A stretch of 64,000 nt of DNA from Lachnospiraceae bacterium C6A11 (GTDB lineage: Bacteria > Bacillota > Clostridia > Lachnospirales > Lachnospiraceae): assembly GCA_000702245.1 (NCBI GenBank), contig KL370879.1, positions 381,564-445,563 of the forward strand, in the 5' to 3' direction. Made by a program: the position numbers and the translations under genes. The notes under the pieces are model-generated. The model ran no database searches and was not told the origin of the DNA. It saw nothing but the letters and a program-made list of their open reading frames with translations. The first letter of the stretch is position 1. Each line of letters opens with the position of its first letter. This document shows, one piece after another, positions 24,050 to 33,811 of the stretch.

Positions 24050-24937
24050 TTAGAATAAAGGATCCTTAAGGATAGCAGTACCGATACCTTTTTCGGTAAA
24101 GAACTCGAGAAGCAGGCAGTGCTCAACGCGTCCGTCAAGGATATGGACTCTTGAAACACCCTTCTTCAGAGCCTCGATACAATTCTGGAGCTTCGGCATC
24201 ATACCGCCGCCGACAACACCCTTCTCTATGAACTCCTCTGCCTCTGCAACATTCATCTCAGAAACAAGAGTCTTCTTATCACTTGGATCTACAAATACGC
24301 CTTCGATATCTGTGAGGAATACAAGCTTCTCTGCATTTACTGCTGCTGCGATAGCACATGCGCAGTCATCTGCATTTATATTATACCCGTGGAAGTCATC
24401 GCCAAGTCCGATAGGTGCGATAACCGGAATGAAATCATCATGGATAAGCGTATCAAGGATCTTTGTATCAGATGAGATAACCTCACCTACATATCCGATA
24501 TCCTTACCGTCAGAGGTCTTCTTGTGTGTCTGAAGGAGACCTGCATCCTTGCCGCTGATACCAACTGCTTTAAGTCCAAGCTGAGTCATCATTGCAACAA
24601 GGCTCTTATTTACCTTGTTAAGTACCATCTCGGCAACCTCAAGAGTTTCCTCATCGGTTACACGAAGGCCGTTAACAAACTCAGACTGCTTGTTGATCTT
24701 GCCAAGCCACTTGTTGATCTCCTTACCACCACCGTGAACGATGATCGGCTTCATGCCTATAAGCTTAAGGAGTGCTACGTCCTTGATAACATTGTATTTC
24801 AGATTCTCATCAAGCATGGCGCTTCCGCCGTACTTTACTACTATCGTACTGCCGTTGAAACGCTGTATGTAAGGAAGCGCTTCACTAAGGGTCTGGGCCT
24901 TTGCGAGTACCTTGTCCAAAGAATCATTACTTACCAT
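24050..24937 (-). CDS. argB: acetylglutamate kinase
   Basis: 295-residue amino acid kinase that phosphorylates N-acetylglutamate in arginine synthesis. Typical segments: VVKYGGSAM near the start, [35 protein letters not shown] and [16 protein letters not shown]. The start at 24937 follows GGAGGG at 7 bases and matches the usual ArgB N-terminus; another ATG at 24988 with AAAGGG would add 17 residues and cannot be excluded. argJ lies upstream on the same strand, but a palindromic element of about 150 bases separates them. Confidence 0.95.
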   Translation of the reverse strand: MVSNDSLDKVLAKAQTLSEALPYIQRFNGSTIVVKYGGSAMLDENLKYNVIKDVALLKLIGMKPIIVHGGGKEINKWLGKINKQSEFVNGLRVTDEETLEVAEMVLNKVNKSLVAMMTQLGLKAVGISGKDAGLLQTHKKTSDGKDIGYVGEVISSDTKILDTLIHDDFIPVIAPIGLGDDFHGYNINADDCACAIAAAVNAEKLVFLTDIEGVFVDPSDKKTLVSEMNVAEAEEFIEKGVVGGGMMPKLQNCIEALKKGVSRVHILDGRVEHCLLLEFFTEKGIGTAILKDPLF

Positions 24938-25046
24938 CTTATCACCCTCCGCATTTGATTCAATTTCCTGTTCGTATCTGTAAATCATTTCTTTCCCTTT
25001 CTACTTTATCACTTACGACTTATAGTATCAATCATTTTTATCGTAC

Positions 25047-25199
25047 GACATACAGATCACCACGTGCCTCTCTCGACTCATCTCGCGAACGAATGCGGTT
25101 CCCTAGCGGACGCTAAACTCTCACATCGTGCAAGCACTCGTGATCGTTAAGCGCCGAGACCGCATACGGTCTCGATAGGCACATAGCGACCTGTATGTC
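25047..25199. repeat. 153-base palindromic element between argJ and argB
   Basis: Outer arms GACATACAG (25047-25055) and CTGTATGTC (25191-25199), a second pair GTGCC/GGCAC just inside, and an inner hairpin GAGACCG-CATA-CGGTCTC (25156-25173). It is richer in G+C than its surroundings and carries no gene. It resembles the islands near 14.9, 40.7 and 55.4 kb in size and design but not in sequence. Confidence 0.6.
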
Positions 25200-25213
25200 T
25201 GTCTATATAATTA

Positions 25214-26446
25214 TTAAGACCTGTAGTCTGCGTTAATCTTTACGTAATCGTATGTCAGGTCACAGCCCCAGGCGGTTGCTTCACCGTCTCCCTCGTGGAG
25301 GATACACTCGGCTGTGATCTCGTCAGGCTGGAGGACTGAAAGAGCCTCCTCCTCAGAAAATACAGGAAGAGTTCCCTGATCGATAAGCTTGATGGAACCG
25401 TTCTTGCTGCTGAGGATCACATCTGTATTAGCAGGATCAAACTCCGCACCCGAATAACCCATAGCGCAGAAAATACGTCCGGCATTTGCATCCATTCCAA
25501 ATACAGCAGCCTTGGTAAGGTTTGATGTGATAACCGACTTTGCAAGAGTTCTTGCAGTCTGCTCATCCTTTGCGCCTGTTACATGGCAGGTGAAAAGTCT
25601 TGTTGCTCCCTCGCCGTCCTTGGCGATATTAATCGCAAGGAACTTTGCTACTGTCATAAGAGCTTCCTTGAAGGTATCAAGGTCTTCACCTTCGCCTGTG
25701 ATTTCAGCATTCTCTGCAAGTCCGTTTGCAAGGAACATTACTGTATCATTTGTAGATGTATCGCCGTCAACAGAAACCATATTGAAGGTATCATCGATTA
25801 CTTCCCTAAGTGTCTTAAGAGCGATATCGTGCTCTATCTTAACGTCTGACATCATGAAGCCGAGCATGGTTCCCATATTTGGATGGATCATTCCTGAGCC
25901 CTTGCACATAGCTCCGATAGTACAGGTCTTGCCACCGATCTCAAAGCTTACTGCTATTTCCTTCGGCTGTGTATCGGTTGTCATGATGGCCTTGGCAGCT
26001 TCGTGAGCTTCCTCCTCACTGTCAGAAAGCTTTGACACAAGCTCCTCTACGCCTCCGCAGATCTTATCTACAGGAATCTGTGGACCGATAACTCCTGTTG
26101 AAGCCGTAAGAACTGTTTCAGCCGGAATACCAAGAACCTGACCAACCTTCTCTGCTTCTGTTTTGCAGCTAAGAAGGCCCTGCTCGCCTGTTGCAGCATT
26201 TGCGATACCCGTATTTACGATGACTGCCTGAGCAGTTTTTACGTTATATGCGATATTCATGTCCCACATAACTGGAGCAGCCTTAACGATATTTCTTGTG
26301 AATGTTCCGACACATACTGCAGGAACCTCGCTGACAAGAAGTGTTACATCCCTGTTGGTTCCCTTCGGCTTGATGCCAACCCTTGTACTTGCAACCTTAT
26401 ATCCCTTGGCAGCTGTAACGCCGCCGCTTATAACCTTAACTGACAT
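25214..26446 (-). CDS. argJ: bifunctional ornithine acetyltransferase / N-acetylglutamate synthase
   Basis: 410 residues. ArgJ cleaves itself before a conserved Thr that becomes the nucleophile; here the site is KGSGMIHPNMGTML, with Thr193 preceded by Gly192 where most family members have Ala. TGVIGPQIP and the IMTTDT segment are also present. The enzyme moves the acetyl group from N-acetylornithine to glutamate. AGAGGAT sets the start. The gene follows corA by 65 bases in the order argC-corA-argJ-argB. Confidence 0.95.
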   Translation of the reverse strand: MSVKVISGGVTAAKGYKVASTRVGIKPKGTNRDVTLLVSEVPAVCVGTFTRNIVKAAPVMWDMNIAYNVKTAQAVIVNTGIANAATGEQGLLSCKTEAEKVGQVLGIPAETVLTASTGVIGPQIPVDKICGGVEELVSKLSDSEEEAHEAAKAIMTTDTQPKEIAVSFEIGGKTCTIGAMCKGSGMIHPNMGTMLGFMMSDVKIEHDIALKTLREVIDDTFNMVSVDGDTSTNDTVMFLANGLAENAEITGEGEDLDTFKEALMTVAKFLAINIAKDGEGATRLFTCHVTGAKDEQTARTLAKSVITSNLTKAAVFGMDANAGRIFCAMGYSGAEFDPANTDVILSSKNGSIKLIDQGTLPVFSEEEALSVLQPDEITAECILHEGDGEATAWGCDLTYDYVKINADYRS

Positions 26447-26511
26447 ATTTATATCCTCTTTTCTTATATATCTTATTCAAAATTAATTATCTTAAGGATC
26501 GATCCTTTTAT

Positions 26512-27429
26512 TTATAGCCACTTCTTCTTTTTGAAGAACAGCAGGCTTCCGACGATTATCATTAAACTCACCACAATTACTACAGGATAGCCCCATCTGG
26601 ACTGAAGCTCCGGCATATATCTGAAGTTCATTCCGTACCATCCAACAATCAGTGTCAGCGGCATGAAGATCGTCGTTACAACTGTCAGCAGAGTCATGAT
26701 CCTGTTCTGCTTGATCTCCATCTCCGAATGGTAAAGATCTCGGATCTGTACCGTATGATCTCTGAGTGAGCTTGCGGTATCCATGAGTCTTGACATTCTG
26801 TCGATGAACAGTCGGAAATATCTTGTATTTTCATTCTTGAAGAAATTGTTCTCGTTCTCTTCAAGCTCCTGGCCCAGGTCAATCAGCTGCTCATAATGTA
26901 TTCTCAGATCTCTGATGTCGCCTCGTATCTCGTATACTCTCTCAAGATCAGTATTCTTTGCATCCTCAAGTATGCTGTCCTCAAAACCGTCCAGCTCCTT
27001 GTCGTATTTCTCCATGATCGAAAGGTCTCTCGCGATTATAAGTTCGAGGAAGTCATAGATAAAACGCTCAAGGCATGGGATCTTCCACTTTTTACGTCTG
27101 GCGATGCGTTTCACCATACGGTCAACAACCCCTGACGGGTCGATGAATACGATACCCTTTTCATCAATAACAAATGCGTATTTATACGAAACCTCGGTAA
27201 TATTTCGTCGGCTCGGCACGCAGAAGGTTCCGGTCAGTGAATCATAGTTTACCTCAACCTTGGTATTGTGTATCTCATCCGTATTGATATCCATCTCTAT
27301 TCCGATATCAAATGAGCTCTGTTCCTTTGCCCACTCTTCCGGAGTAAGTACAACCACGTACTGGCAGTCACTCTTATGGACTTCCTCCGCGCTGCATTCT
27401 TCGAGTATTGATTTTATCAGATAATACAT
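26512..27429 (-). CDS. corA: CorA-family divalent cation transporter
   Basis: 305 residues. A soluble N-terminal cytoplasmic domain with long helices (about 1-240) precedes two C-terminal membrane helices; the signature GMN is at 266-268 in GWYGMNF, followed by the short loop and a Lys-rich C-terminus. CorA forms a pentameric Mg2+ (or Co2+/Ni2+/Zn2+) channel. GGAGGGTGAG sets the start. It is unusual in lying between argC and argJ on the same strand. Confidence 0.93.
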   Translation of the reverse strand: MYYLIKSILEECSAEEVHKSDCQYVVVLTPEEWAKEQSSFDIGIEMDINTDEIHNTKVEVNYDSLTGTFCVPSRRNITEVSYKYAFVIDEKGIVFIDPSGVVDRMVKRIARRKKWKIPCLERFIYDFLELIIARDLSIMEKYDKELDGFEDSILEDAKNTDLERVYEIRGDIRDLRIHYEQLIDLGQELEENENNFFKNENTRYFRLFIDRMSRLMDTASSLRDHTVQIRDLYHSEMEIKQNRIMTLLTVVTTIFMPLTLIVGWYGMNFRYMPELQSRWGYPVVIVVSLMIIVGSLLFFKKKKWL

Positions 27430-27517
27430 AACTCACCCTCCATACAGCCTTTTTTACACACATTACATCCCCTTCTCCCGGGACGCAATGTTTCTAAATT
27501 TCTATCTTGATCATATC

Positions 27518-28627
27518 CTATGGAAATACAGGTGGCATAAGCAGGCCTTCGTTCTCAGGAAGACCGAAGATAAGATTCATGTTCTGAACTGCCTGTCCAG
27601 CAGCACCCTTAACCATATTGTCAAGAGCTCCGCATACTACTATACGTCCTGTTCTCTCATCTATAACAAAATTTATATCCACGTAGTTGCTGCCCTCAAC
27701 CCATCTGGTCTCCGGCATAACGCCCTTATTTAATACTCTTATGAACTGCTCGTCCTTGTAATACTTATCATAAACAGCCTTAACATCCTCGTAGCTGTAC
27801 TTATCTGTAAGCTTTGCGTAGCAGGTAGCAAGGATGCCTCTGTTCATAGGAACAAGGTGAGGTGTAAAGTTGATAAGTACAGGCTCGCCGCCTGCCTTTT
27901 CTTCCTTCAGGCATTCCTGACCTACCGTTGAAAGATCCTTCGCTGAGTCAGCTGCAAGGAAAGCGTATCCAAGCTGCTCCTCGATCTCCGGTGTATGTCT
28001 GTGAGTTGTCACGCCGTAAGCCTTGATGCTCTCATTAACCTCGCAGTAGAGGTTTGCGAGCTTTGCGCTTCTTCCTGCGCCTGAGGTTCCTGACTTTGCG
28101 TCAACAACTATTGTATCTGTATCTATCATATGCTCCCTCACGAGTGGATAAAGTGAAAGGATAGATGTTGTTGTGTAGCAGCCCGGATTTGCGATAAGTC
28201 TTGCGCCCTTGATGCTCTCACGGTTAAGCTCGCAGAGTCCGTAAACAGCCTCGTCAAGGAACTGCTTAGCCTTATGTTCTATCTTGTACCACTTCTCGTA
28301 GGTTGCAACGTCCTTAAGTCTGAAGTCAGCCGAAAGGTCGATCACCTTGCAGTTCTCAAGGATATTTTCATTTATAACACCTGCAAGATAGCCCTGAGGT
28401 GTAGCTGTAAATATAACGTCAGCCTGCTTGCAGAGCTCGTCGAGGTTGTCGTCCATACACTTTGCATCAACAATCTGGAACATATTTCCGTATACACTGC
28501 TGTATGCTTCATCAACGTAGCTTCTTGAGCCATACCATACTATCTCTGCGTCCTTATGCCCGAGGAGTATCCTTACCAGCTCCTGTCCTGCGTATCCTGT
28601 TGAACCAATGATTCCTACCTTTATCAT
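27518..28627 (-). CDS. argC: N-acetyl-gamma-glutamyl-phosphate reductase
   Basis: 369 residues. N-terminal NADP-binding motif GIIGSTGYAGQELVR and catalytic Cys150 in ANPGCYTT, then AKSGTSGAGR and THRHTPEIEEQ. It reduces N-acetylglutamyl phosphate to the semialdehyde, the third step of arginine synthesis. AAAGGAG sets the start. It is the first gene of the argC-corA-argJ-argB run and has its own promoter and a repeated TGCAT region upstream. Confidence 0.97.
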   Translation of the reverse strand: MIKVGIIGSTGYAGQELVRILLGHKDAEIVWYGSRSYVDEAYSSVYGNMFQIVDAKCMDDNLDELCKQADVIFTATPQGYLAGVINENILENCKVIDLSADFRLKDVATYEKWYKIEHKAKQFLDEAVYGLCELNRESIKGARLIANPGCYTTTSILSLYPLVREHMIDTDTIVVDAKSGTSGAGRSAKLANLYCEVNESIKAYGVTTHRHTPEIEEQLGYAFLAADSAKDLSTVGQECLKEEKAGGEPVLINFTPHLVPMNRGILATCYAKLTDKYSYEDVKAVYDKYYKDEQFIRVLNKGVMPETRWVEGSNYVDINFVIDERTGRIVVCGALDNMVKGAAGQAVQNMNLIFGLPENEGLLMPPVFP

Positions 28628-28707
28628 CTATCTGTCTCCTTTGAATATTATTATCAATATTATGCACGGGCACCAAACACCCGAATCTTCAGCGTTAATA
28701 CTCACAG

Positions 28708-28736
28708 ATTATAGCCTCTGAGGTTATAATATGCAA
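28708..28736 (-). promoter_or_regulatory. argC promoter
   Basis: TTGCAT (28736-28731), a 17-base spacer and a perfect TATAAT (28713-28708), 80 bases before the argC start. Confidence 0.75.
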
Positions 28737-28752
28737 GCTTTTTATTATAAAT

Positions 28753-28809
28753 ATTCATAAATTATGCAGTTTTATGCATTTCATGCGTATTTTATGCACA
28801 TTTTATGCA
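28753..28809. promoter_or_regulatory. array of ATGCA half-sites upstream of argC (candidate ArgR operator)
   Basis: ATGCA or ATGCG occurs five times (28764, 28774, 28783, 28794, 28805) at spacings of 9-11 bases, one helical turn, next to ATTCATAAATTATGCA, which resembles the symmetrical ARG box (TGAAT...ATTCA). It lies just upstream of the -35 of argC. Regulation by an ArgR/AhrC protein is inferred. Confidence 0.5.
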
Positions 28810-28863
28810 TTGCTTTACTCAATTCACAAGAAAGCCCGCCTTTACGGCTGCAAAATCCACCCT

Positions 28864-29370
28864 TTAGTCTTCCGTCTGCTCCTTCTCCTTAGCCTTTTCC
28901 ACATTCCTGTAAATATAGAAAAAATACGCCGTCAGAATGATCAGCAGAACAATTATCGTAATAGCTATAGCGATGACCAGCCTGATATTCTGGCTGTTCA
29001 GCTTCTCCAGCATCTTATTATCAACGATAAGCCTTCCGACTATATTTCCGTCCACCTCGATATCCCTGATGATATCATAATCGGTTGTTGCCGCAGTTAA
29101 ACTCTTGGCGATATCATCCTTGGTATAAACAAGAAGCCGTCCATCCAAATCAAGAATAGCATAATCGTATTTCTGATCACTCGCTATCCTCTTACTGTCA
29201 TTTGTCACGACCTCGTTCCAGTCCTGCCTCAGACTCAGCAGATGGCGATTGATCTCCGTAGTATATTCGGGAGCAACTATCCTGCTCCCCTCCTTCATGA
29301 TATAAAGCGATACCGCGATGCCAAGAATAGTAAGCATCACCCCGACAACAAACATAAATCTTTTATTCAT
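28864..29370 (-). CDS. two-helix membrane protein resembling a sensor domain without a kinase
   Basis: 168 residues: membrane segment (about 5-24), an extracytoplasmic domain of about 100 residues (with YDYAILDLDGRLLVYT and EVDGNIVGRLIVDN, a PAS/Cache-like pattern), a second membrane segment (about 129-153) and a short charged tail. This is the sensor half of many histidine kinases, but no HAMP or kinase domain follows; the stop codon comes 15 residues after the helix. AGGTTG precedes the ATG at 29370. Whether it is a truncated kinase or a free-standing protein is not known. Confidence 0.6.
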   Translation of the reverse strand: MNKRFMFVVGVMLTILGIAVSLYIMKEGSRIVAPEYTTEINRHLLSLRQDWNEVVTNDSKRIASDQKYDYAILDLDGRLLVYTKDDIAKSLTAATTDYDIIRDIEVDGNIVGRLIVDNKMLEKLNSQNIRLVIAIAITIIVLLIILTAYFFYIYRNVEKAKEKEQTED

Positions 29371-29509
29371 AACAACCTGCCCCCCAGGCTTTAAATACCT
29401 TTCACACACCTGTCACATGCGCTTTTGCGACAGGAAATATTATAGCATATTTATCCTTACATCGGTATTTATTTATCCCTTTATCAGCGTTTTTTAGATA
29501 AATACTCTC

Positions 29510-29538
29510 TTGATAATCATATCCAATTAGTATATATT
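29510..29538 (+). promoter_or_regulatory. argG promoter
   Basis: TTGATA (29510-29515), a 17-base spacer and TATATT (29533-29538), 66 bases before the argG ATG. Confidence 0.7.
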
Positions 29539-29604
29539 GTCATTAGCTTAAGGTTTACGGTGGAATCACTGCCGCAGCCGAAAATAATAATGGAGGATAA
29601 TAAC

Positions 29605-30831
29605 ATGTCAAAAGAAAAAGTTGTACTTGCCTACTCAGGCGGTCTTGACACAACAGCCATTATTCCATGGTTAAAGGAAAACTATGATTACGAAGTAATC
29701 TGCTGCTGTATCGATGTTGGACAGGAATCAGAGCTTGAAGGTCTTGAGGAGAGAGCTAAGCACTCAGGCGCTGAGAAGTGCTACATCGTTGATGTTGTCG
29801 ATGAGTTCTGCGACAATTACATCATGCCAACAGTTAAGGCTGATGCAGTTTATGAGAATAAATACCTTCTTGGTACATCATTTGCTAGACCACTTATCGG
29901 TAAAGTACTTGTAGATATCGCTCGTAAGGAAGGCGCTGTAGCTATCTGCCACGGTGCAACAGGTAAGGGTAACGATCAGCTCCGTTTCGAGCTTGCTATC
30001 AAGGCACTTGCTCCTGACCTCAAGATAATCGCTTGCTGGCGTGATCCAAAGTGGACCTTCGATTCACGTGAGTCTGAGATCGCATACTGCGAGTCAAAGG
30101 GCATCCAGCTTACATTTGATGCTAAGCACAGCTACAGCCGTGACCGTAACATCTGGCACATCAGCCATGAGGGTCTCGAGCTTGAGAACCCTGCTAACGA
30201 GCCAAACTATGATGACCTTCTCGTTCTCGGAGTTGCTCCTGATAAGGCACCTGATGAGGGCGAATATGTTGAGATGACCTTTGAAGCAGGCGTTCCAAAG
30301 TCAGTTAACGGCAAGGAGATGAAGGTTTCTGATATCATCCGTGAGTTAAACAAGCTCGGCGGAAAGCATGGTATCGGCATCATCGATATCGTTGAGAACC
30401 GTGTTGTTGGTATGAAGAGCCGTGGCGTTTATGAGACACCTGGCGGAACTATCCTTATGGAGGCTCATAAGCAGCTTGAGGAGCTCGTTCTTGACCGTGA
30501 TACTCTTGATTTCAAGCGTCACATCGGCATCAAGTTCGCTGACCTTGTTTACGAAGGAAAGTGGTTCTGCCCTCTTCGCGAGTCCCTTCAGGCATTCGTT
30601 GAGAAGACAGATGAGCGTGTAACAGGTACAGTTAAGTTCAAGCTTTACAAAGGAAATATCATCAAGGCCGGAACAACTTCTCCATACACACTCTACTCTG
30701 AGTCACTTGCAAGCTTCACAACCGGTGATCTTTATGATCATAAGGATGCTTCAGGCTTCATCAACCTCTTTGGTCTTCCAATGAAGGTTCGTGCAATGCT
30801 CGATCAGGAAAGAGAAAAGAACAATAAATAA
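29605..30831 (+). CDS. argG: argininosuccinate synthase
   Basis: 408 residues. The ATP pyrophosphatase loop AYSGGLDTT lies at the N-terminus and [13 protein letters not shown] in the middle, with the conserved YETPGGTIL segment. It joins citrulline and aspartate using ATP. GGAGG sets the ATG at 29605. It is transcribed alone on the plus strand, divergent from the other arg genes, and ends in a strong terminator. argH and argF are not in the window. Confidence 0.97.
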   Translation: MSKEKVVLAYSGGLDTTAIIPWLKENYDYEVICCCIDVGQESELEGLEERAKHSGAEKCYIVDVVDEFCDNYIMPTVKADAVYENKYLLGTSFARPLIGKVLVDIARKEGAVAICHGATGKGNDQLRFELAIKALAPDLKIIACWRDPKWTFDSRESEIAYCESKGIQLTFDAKHSYSRDRNIWHISHEGLELENPANEPNYDDLLVLGVAPDKAPDEGEYVEMTFEAGVPKSVNGKEMKVSDIIRELNKLGGKHGIGIIDIVENRVVGMKSRGVYETPGGTILMEAHKQLEELVLDRDTLDFKRHIGIKFADLVYEGKWFCPLRESLQAFVEKTDERVTGTVKFKLYKGNIIKAGTTSPYTLYSESLASFTTGDLYDHKDASGFINLFGLPMKVRAMLDQEREKNNK

Positions 30832-30848
30832 TTAGGCTTAAAGCTTAA

Positions 30849-30877
30849 GCGGGCTGTCCTAGGACAGCCCGCTGTTT
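30849..30877 (+). terminator. argG terminator
   Basis: A perfect 24-base palindrome (30849-30872) is followed by TGTTTTT. Confidence 0.9.
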
Positions 30878-30933
30878 TTATGCCAAATATTCAACTACAC
30901 ATCTCTTGATCATTTGAAATACTCTGACTTTAA

Positions 30934-33681
30934 CTATTTAAATCCATCCATACAGCCCTTCCTAAGTTCTTTATATTCCAGCTCCAGCGCCGGCGCGCTC
31001 AGGAACTTTGAGTTCTCCCCTCTTATGATGAGCTGTATCATACAGTCCGACGTAGCGACCGTTATATCAAATTTCTTCGAATTCTCAACCGTGAACTTCG
31101 CGATATAATGATCGGCCGTTTCGGCAGTCTTGGTGTACACCACATGCACGCCCAGATAATCCATCTTCTCCGTCGAACGTCCCTTAACATTATATGCATC
31201 AAATACAACTATGACCTCAGTATCCGCCAGTGCCCTGTATTCGGACATCATGTCCAGCAGCCTGAAGCGTGCCGCCTCAAGACTTATGGACTGCTTATCC
31301 TTCGTAGCCGCACCTTCTATTAATCTCTTCAGCTCGTCCCAGGCATGAATGATATTGTAGCCGTCGACAAGTAGGTATTTTTTCTTCTCCTGAACCTTTC
31401 TACTATTACCCGCAGCAATACCTGTTTTTCCTGCAGCTCCGCCTGACTTACTGAGGCTTGATGTACCACCTGATACTGACGAGCCTCCATAGCCTGCCGC
31501 TCTATTCTCAGCCTGCACCGTATTTCTGCTGAGGTAAACTCGCTTGGTCCTGCGTCCTTCCTTGCCCGCATTTGAATGGGTAGCATTCTTAAGTATATCG
31601 TCTATCTCGTCCGTTCCTATAGCTTCAAGGCTTTCCGCCAGCGACCCTCTTCTGCCGGCCTCCTGTGAAGCAAGCCTTACAAGCTCCGCCTCTCTCCTAA
31701 GCCTTTCATCATCGGACTCGCTTTCTGTTTCAAAATAGTTTGCCTCAATATTCGGAAGATGCATCAGTGCTTCACATTCAAACCACGGCACATAATACCC
31801 TGCACCATGATCAATGAATATACTTCCGGAAGGATTATCCCTGTCACTCTCCGGATCATAGCCGTGTGCCGTGATAAACTCCTGCGCTGCTTCCTCCGGC
31901 ATATCCGTATAACCTGCAAACTGTAGCTCGATCGTTCCTTCACCTGAGCTGTATTCGGTAAGCTTGGTCTGGTAATCCGCGATACATCTTGCAGCTGCGC
32001 TTCCCGTGAGCACGCCCTCACCTTCCACATTACAGCTTCCGCCCATCTCGGAAATATCGGTCATGGCACGACCCACACATTCTACAGGGAGATGCATCGT
32101 AAAGCTGTACTGCGGCTCAAGCAGCACCGACTCTGTCTTCATAAGCCCCTGCCTTATGGCACGTCTCACAGCCTCGAAAAAATCCCTGCTGTCTGTATGC
32201 TTCAGATGCGACTTGCCCGCTATAAGTGTAAGTCTTATATCAGTCAGCCTTGATCCGGTCAGAACGCCGGCCGGCAGATGCTCTGTCATTGTAGCGATGA
32301 TGGTCTTCTGCCAATTGATATCAAGCTCATTCACGGAGAGATCACTTGCCACCTCGATCCCTGTGCCCCTCGGAAGCGGCTCAATAAGTATCTGAACCTC
32401 CGCATAATGCCTGAGTGGTTCAAAGTGTCCATAGCCTATCACAGGGCTCAGAATTGTCTCTTTGTGGACGAACCTGCCCTTCACCAGCTTAATATCCACG
32501 TTATATCTCTCTTTTATCGTTTCTCTAAGTATTTCCGCCTGGAACTCGCCCATAACGGATATACCGGCTCTGTCATCATTTCCTACCTCCAGGCTTAGAA
32601 GCGGATCCTCTGCCACTATCTCCTGAAGCTTCGGCAGAAATACCCTAAGTGGTACATCCTGCGGCAATTCCAGATCATATCTAAGCACCGGCTGAAATAC
32701 AGGCTTATCTTCATCAAACTCCTCGCCGAGTCCCATACCTGCATAAGTATCCTGAAGGCCGACCAGAACAACAGCATCACCTGCCTCAGCCTTCTCTATA
32801 CTGTCGTATTTTACGCCGCTGTACAGCCTGATCTGGCTCACCTTCTGCCCTTCAAGCCTCTCGTCATTAATAACTTCTCTTACGGCTATACTTCCGCCTG
32901 TGATCTTTGCATAGGAAAGCTTATGGCCGTCCTCGAAGCCTACCTTATATATTTTCGCCGAAAAGCTATCCTTATATTCAGGCTTCGGAGAATACTCCGT
33001 GATCATTCTTATAAGTCCGTCAACGTTTATATTTCTAAGAGCCGAACCGAAAGCTACCGGATGCAGCCTGCCACTTGAAAAGAGCGCACATATTTCCTCC
33101 TTACCGATACTGCCTTCGTTAAGGTAGTGCTCGATAGTCTCCTCGGAAAGAGCCGCAATCTCCTCAATCCTCTCAGCAAACTCCTCGCATTTAATAAAAC
33201 CGTCGCCGAGATTCTCCTGAAGATTACCAAGGAGCTCCTGCTCGGTCCGAAGGCTCATATCCATCTTATTTACAAATACATAATAAGGCACCCTGTATTT
33301 TCTGAGCATCCCTGCCAAACGCTTTGTGCTCGAGGTAACGCCGTCAGATGCACTCACAAGCAGGATGGCAGCATCAAGCACGGAGAGTGCCCTTTCGGTC
33401 TCCCCGATAAAGTCAGCATGCCCCGGAGTGTCAATTATGGTTATCCTGACAGCCTCTCCGCTCTTATTCATTTTATTTTCACTGTCCAGCGTGCAAATAG
33501 CCTGCTTGGCGAGTATGGTAACGCCTCTCTTCTTCTCAAGAGTCTCCGTATCAAGAAAGGCATCACCCTTATCAACTCTGCCTGCGGTCCTTATAGCACC
33601 CAGATCATAAAGAATACTCTCCGTCAAAGTCGTCTTACCGGCATCAACGTGCGCAAGTATTCCGATACATAGCTTTTTCAT
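30934..33681 (-). CDS. TetM/EF-G-like ribosomal GTPase fused to a Rae1/YacP-type NYN ribonuclease
   Basis: 915 residues. Residues 1-650 are a ribosomal-protection/EF-G-type GTPase: G1 HVDAGKTT (11-18), G3 DTPGH (84-88), G4 NKMD (138-141) and the later EF-G-like domains. After a low-complexity linker (about 655-765) the last 150 residues match YacP/Rae1 (NYN family): LLVDGYNIIHAW (D773), VVFDAYNVKG (D828), ETADHYI and VATSD (D879). Rae1 in Bacillus cuts mRNA in the ribosomal A site, so the fusion suggests a GTPase delivering or timing that cut. Whether it protects against tetracycline is unknown. The SD is weak (GGTGATG). Confidence 0.85.
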   Translation of the reverse strand: MKKLCIGILAHVDAGKTTLTESILYDLGAIRTAGRVDKGDAFLDTETLEKKRGVTILAKQAICTLDSENKMNKSGEAVRITIIDTPGHADFIGETERALSVLDAAILLVSASDGVTSSTKRLAGMLRKYRVPYYVFVNKMDMSLRTEQELLGNLQENLGDGFIKCEEFAERIEEIAALSEETIEHYLNEGSIGKEEICALFSSGRLHPVAFGSALRNINVDGLIRMITEYSPKPEYKDSFSAKIYKVGFEDGHKLSYAKITGGSIAVREVINDERLEGQKVSQIRLYSGVKYDSIEKAEAGDAVVLVGLQDTYAGMGLGEEFDEDKPVFQPVLRYDLELPQDVPLRVFLPKLQEIVAEDPLLSLEVGNDDRAGISVMGEFQAEILRETIKERYNVDIKLVKGRFVHKETILSPVIGYGHFEPLRHYAEVQILIEPLPRGTGIEVASDLSVNELDINWQKTIIATMTEHLPAGVLTGSRLTDIRLTLIAGKSHLKHTDSRDFFEAVRRAIRQGLMKTESVLLEPQYSFTMHLPVECVGRAMTDISEMGGSCNVEGEGVLTGSAAARCIADYQTKLTEYSSGEGTIELQFAGYTDMPEEAAQEFITAHGYDPESDRDNPSGSIFIDHGAGYYVPWFECEALMHLPNIEANYFETESESDDERLRREAELVRLASQEAGRRGSLAESLEAIGTDEIDDILKNATHSNAGKEGRRTKRVYLSRNTVQAENRAAGYGGSSVSGGTSSLSKSGGAAGKTGIAAGNSRKVQEKKKYLLVDGYNIIHAWDELKRLIEGAATKDKQSISLEAARFRLLDMMSEYRALADTEVIVVFDAYNVKGRSTEKMDYLGVHVVYTKTAETADHYIAKFTVENSKKFDITVATSDCMIQLIIRGENSKFLSAPALELEYKELRKGCMDGFK

Positions 33682-33811
33682 ATCATCACCATTATTATCA
33701 CTGTCTTCTGCTACAGACTATAATATCATTAAACCGAGTAATAAACCAATGTGTATTTTTATAATCACCTTACTGCGTAGATGCGACTTCGTCTCACAGT
33801 TCGTTTTCTAC

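Noticed and set aside
30934..33681. Acquired tetracycline resistance gene
   Set aside because: The GTPase half resembles TetM, but the nuclease fusion and absence of any mobile element argue for a chromosomal translation factor; resistance cannot be claimed.
33682..33811. Small gene or RNA upstream of the GTPase-nuclease gene
   Set aside because: Only weak inverted repeats (GCGTAGA/TCTACGT) and no promoter pair that I trust.
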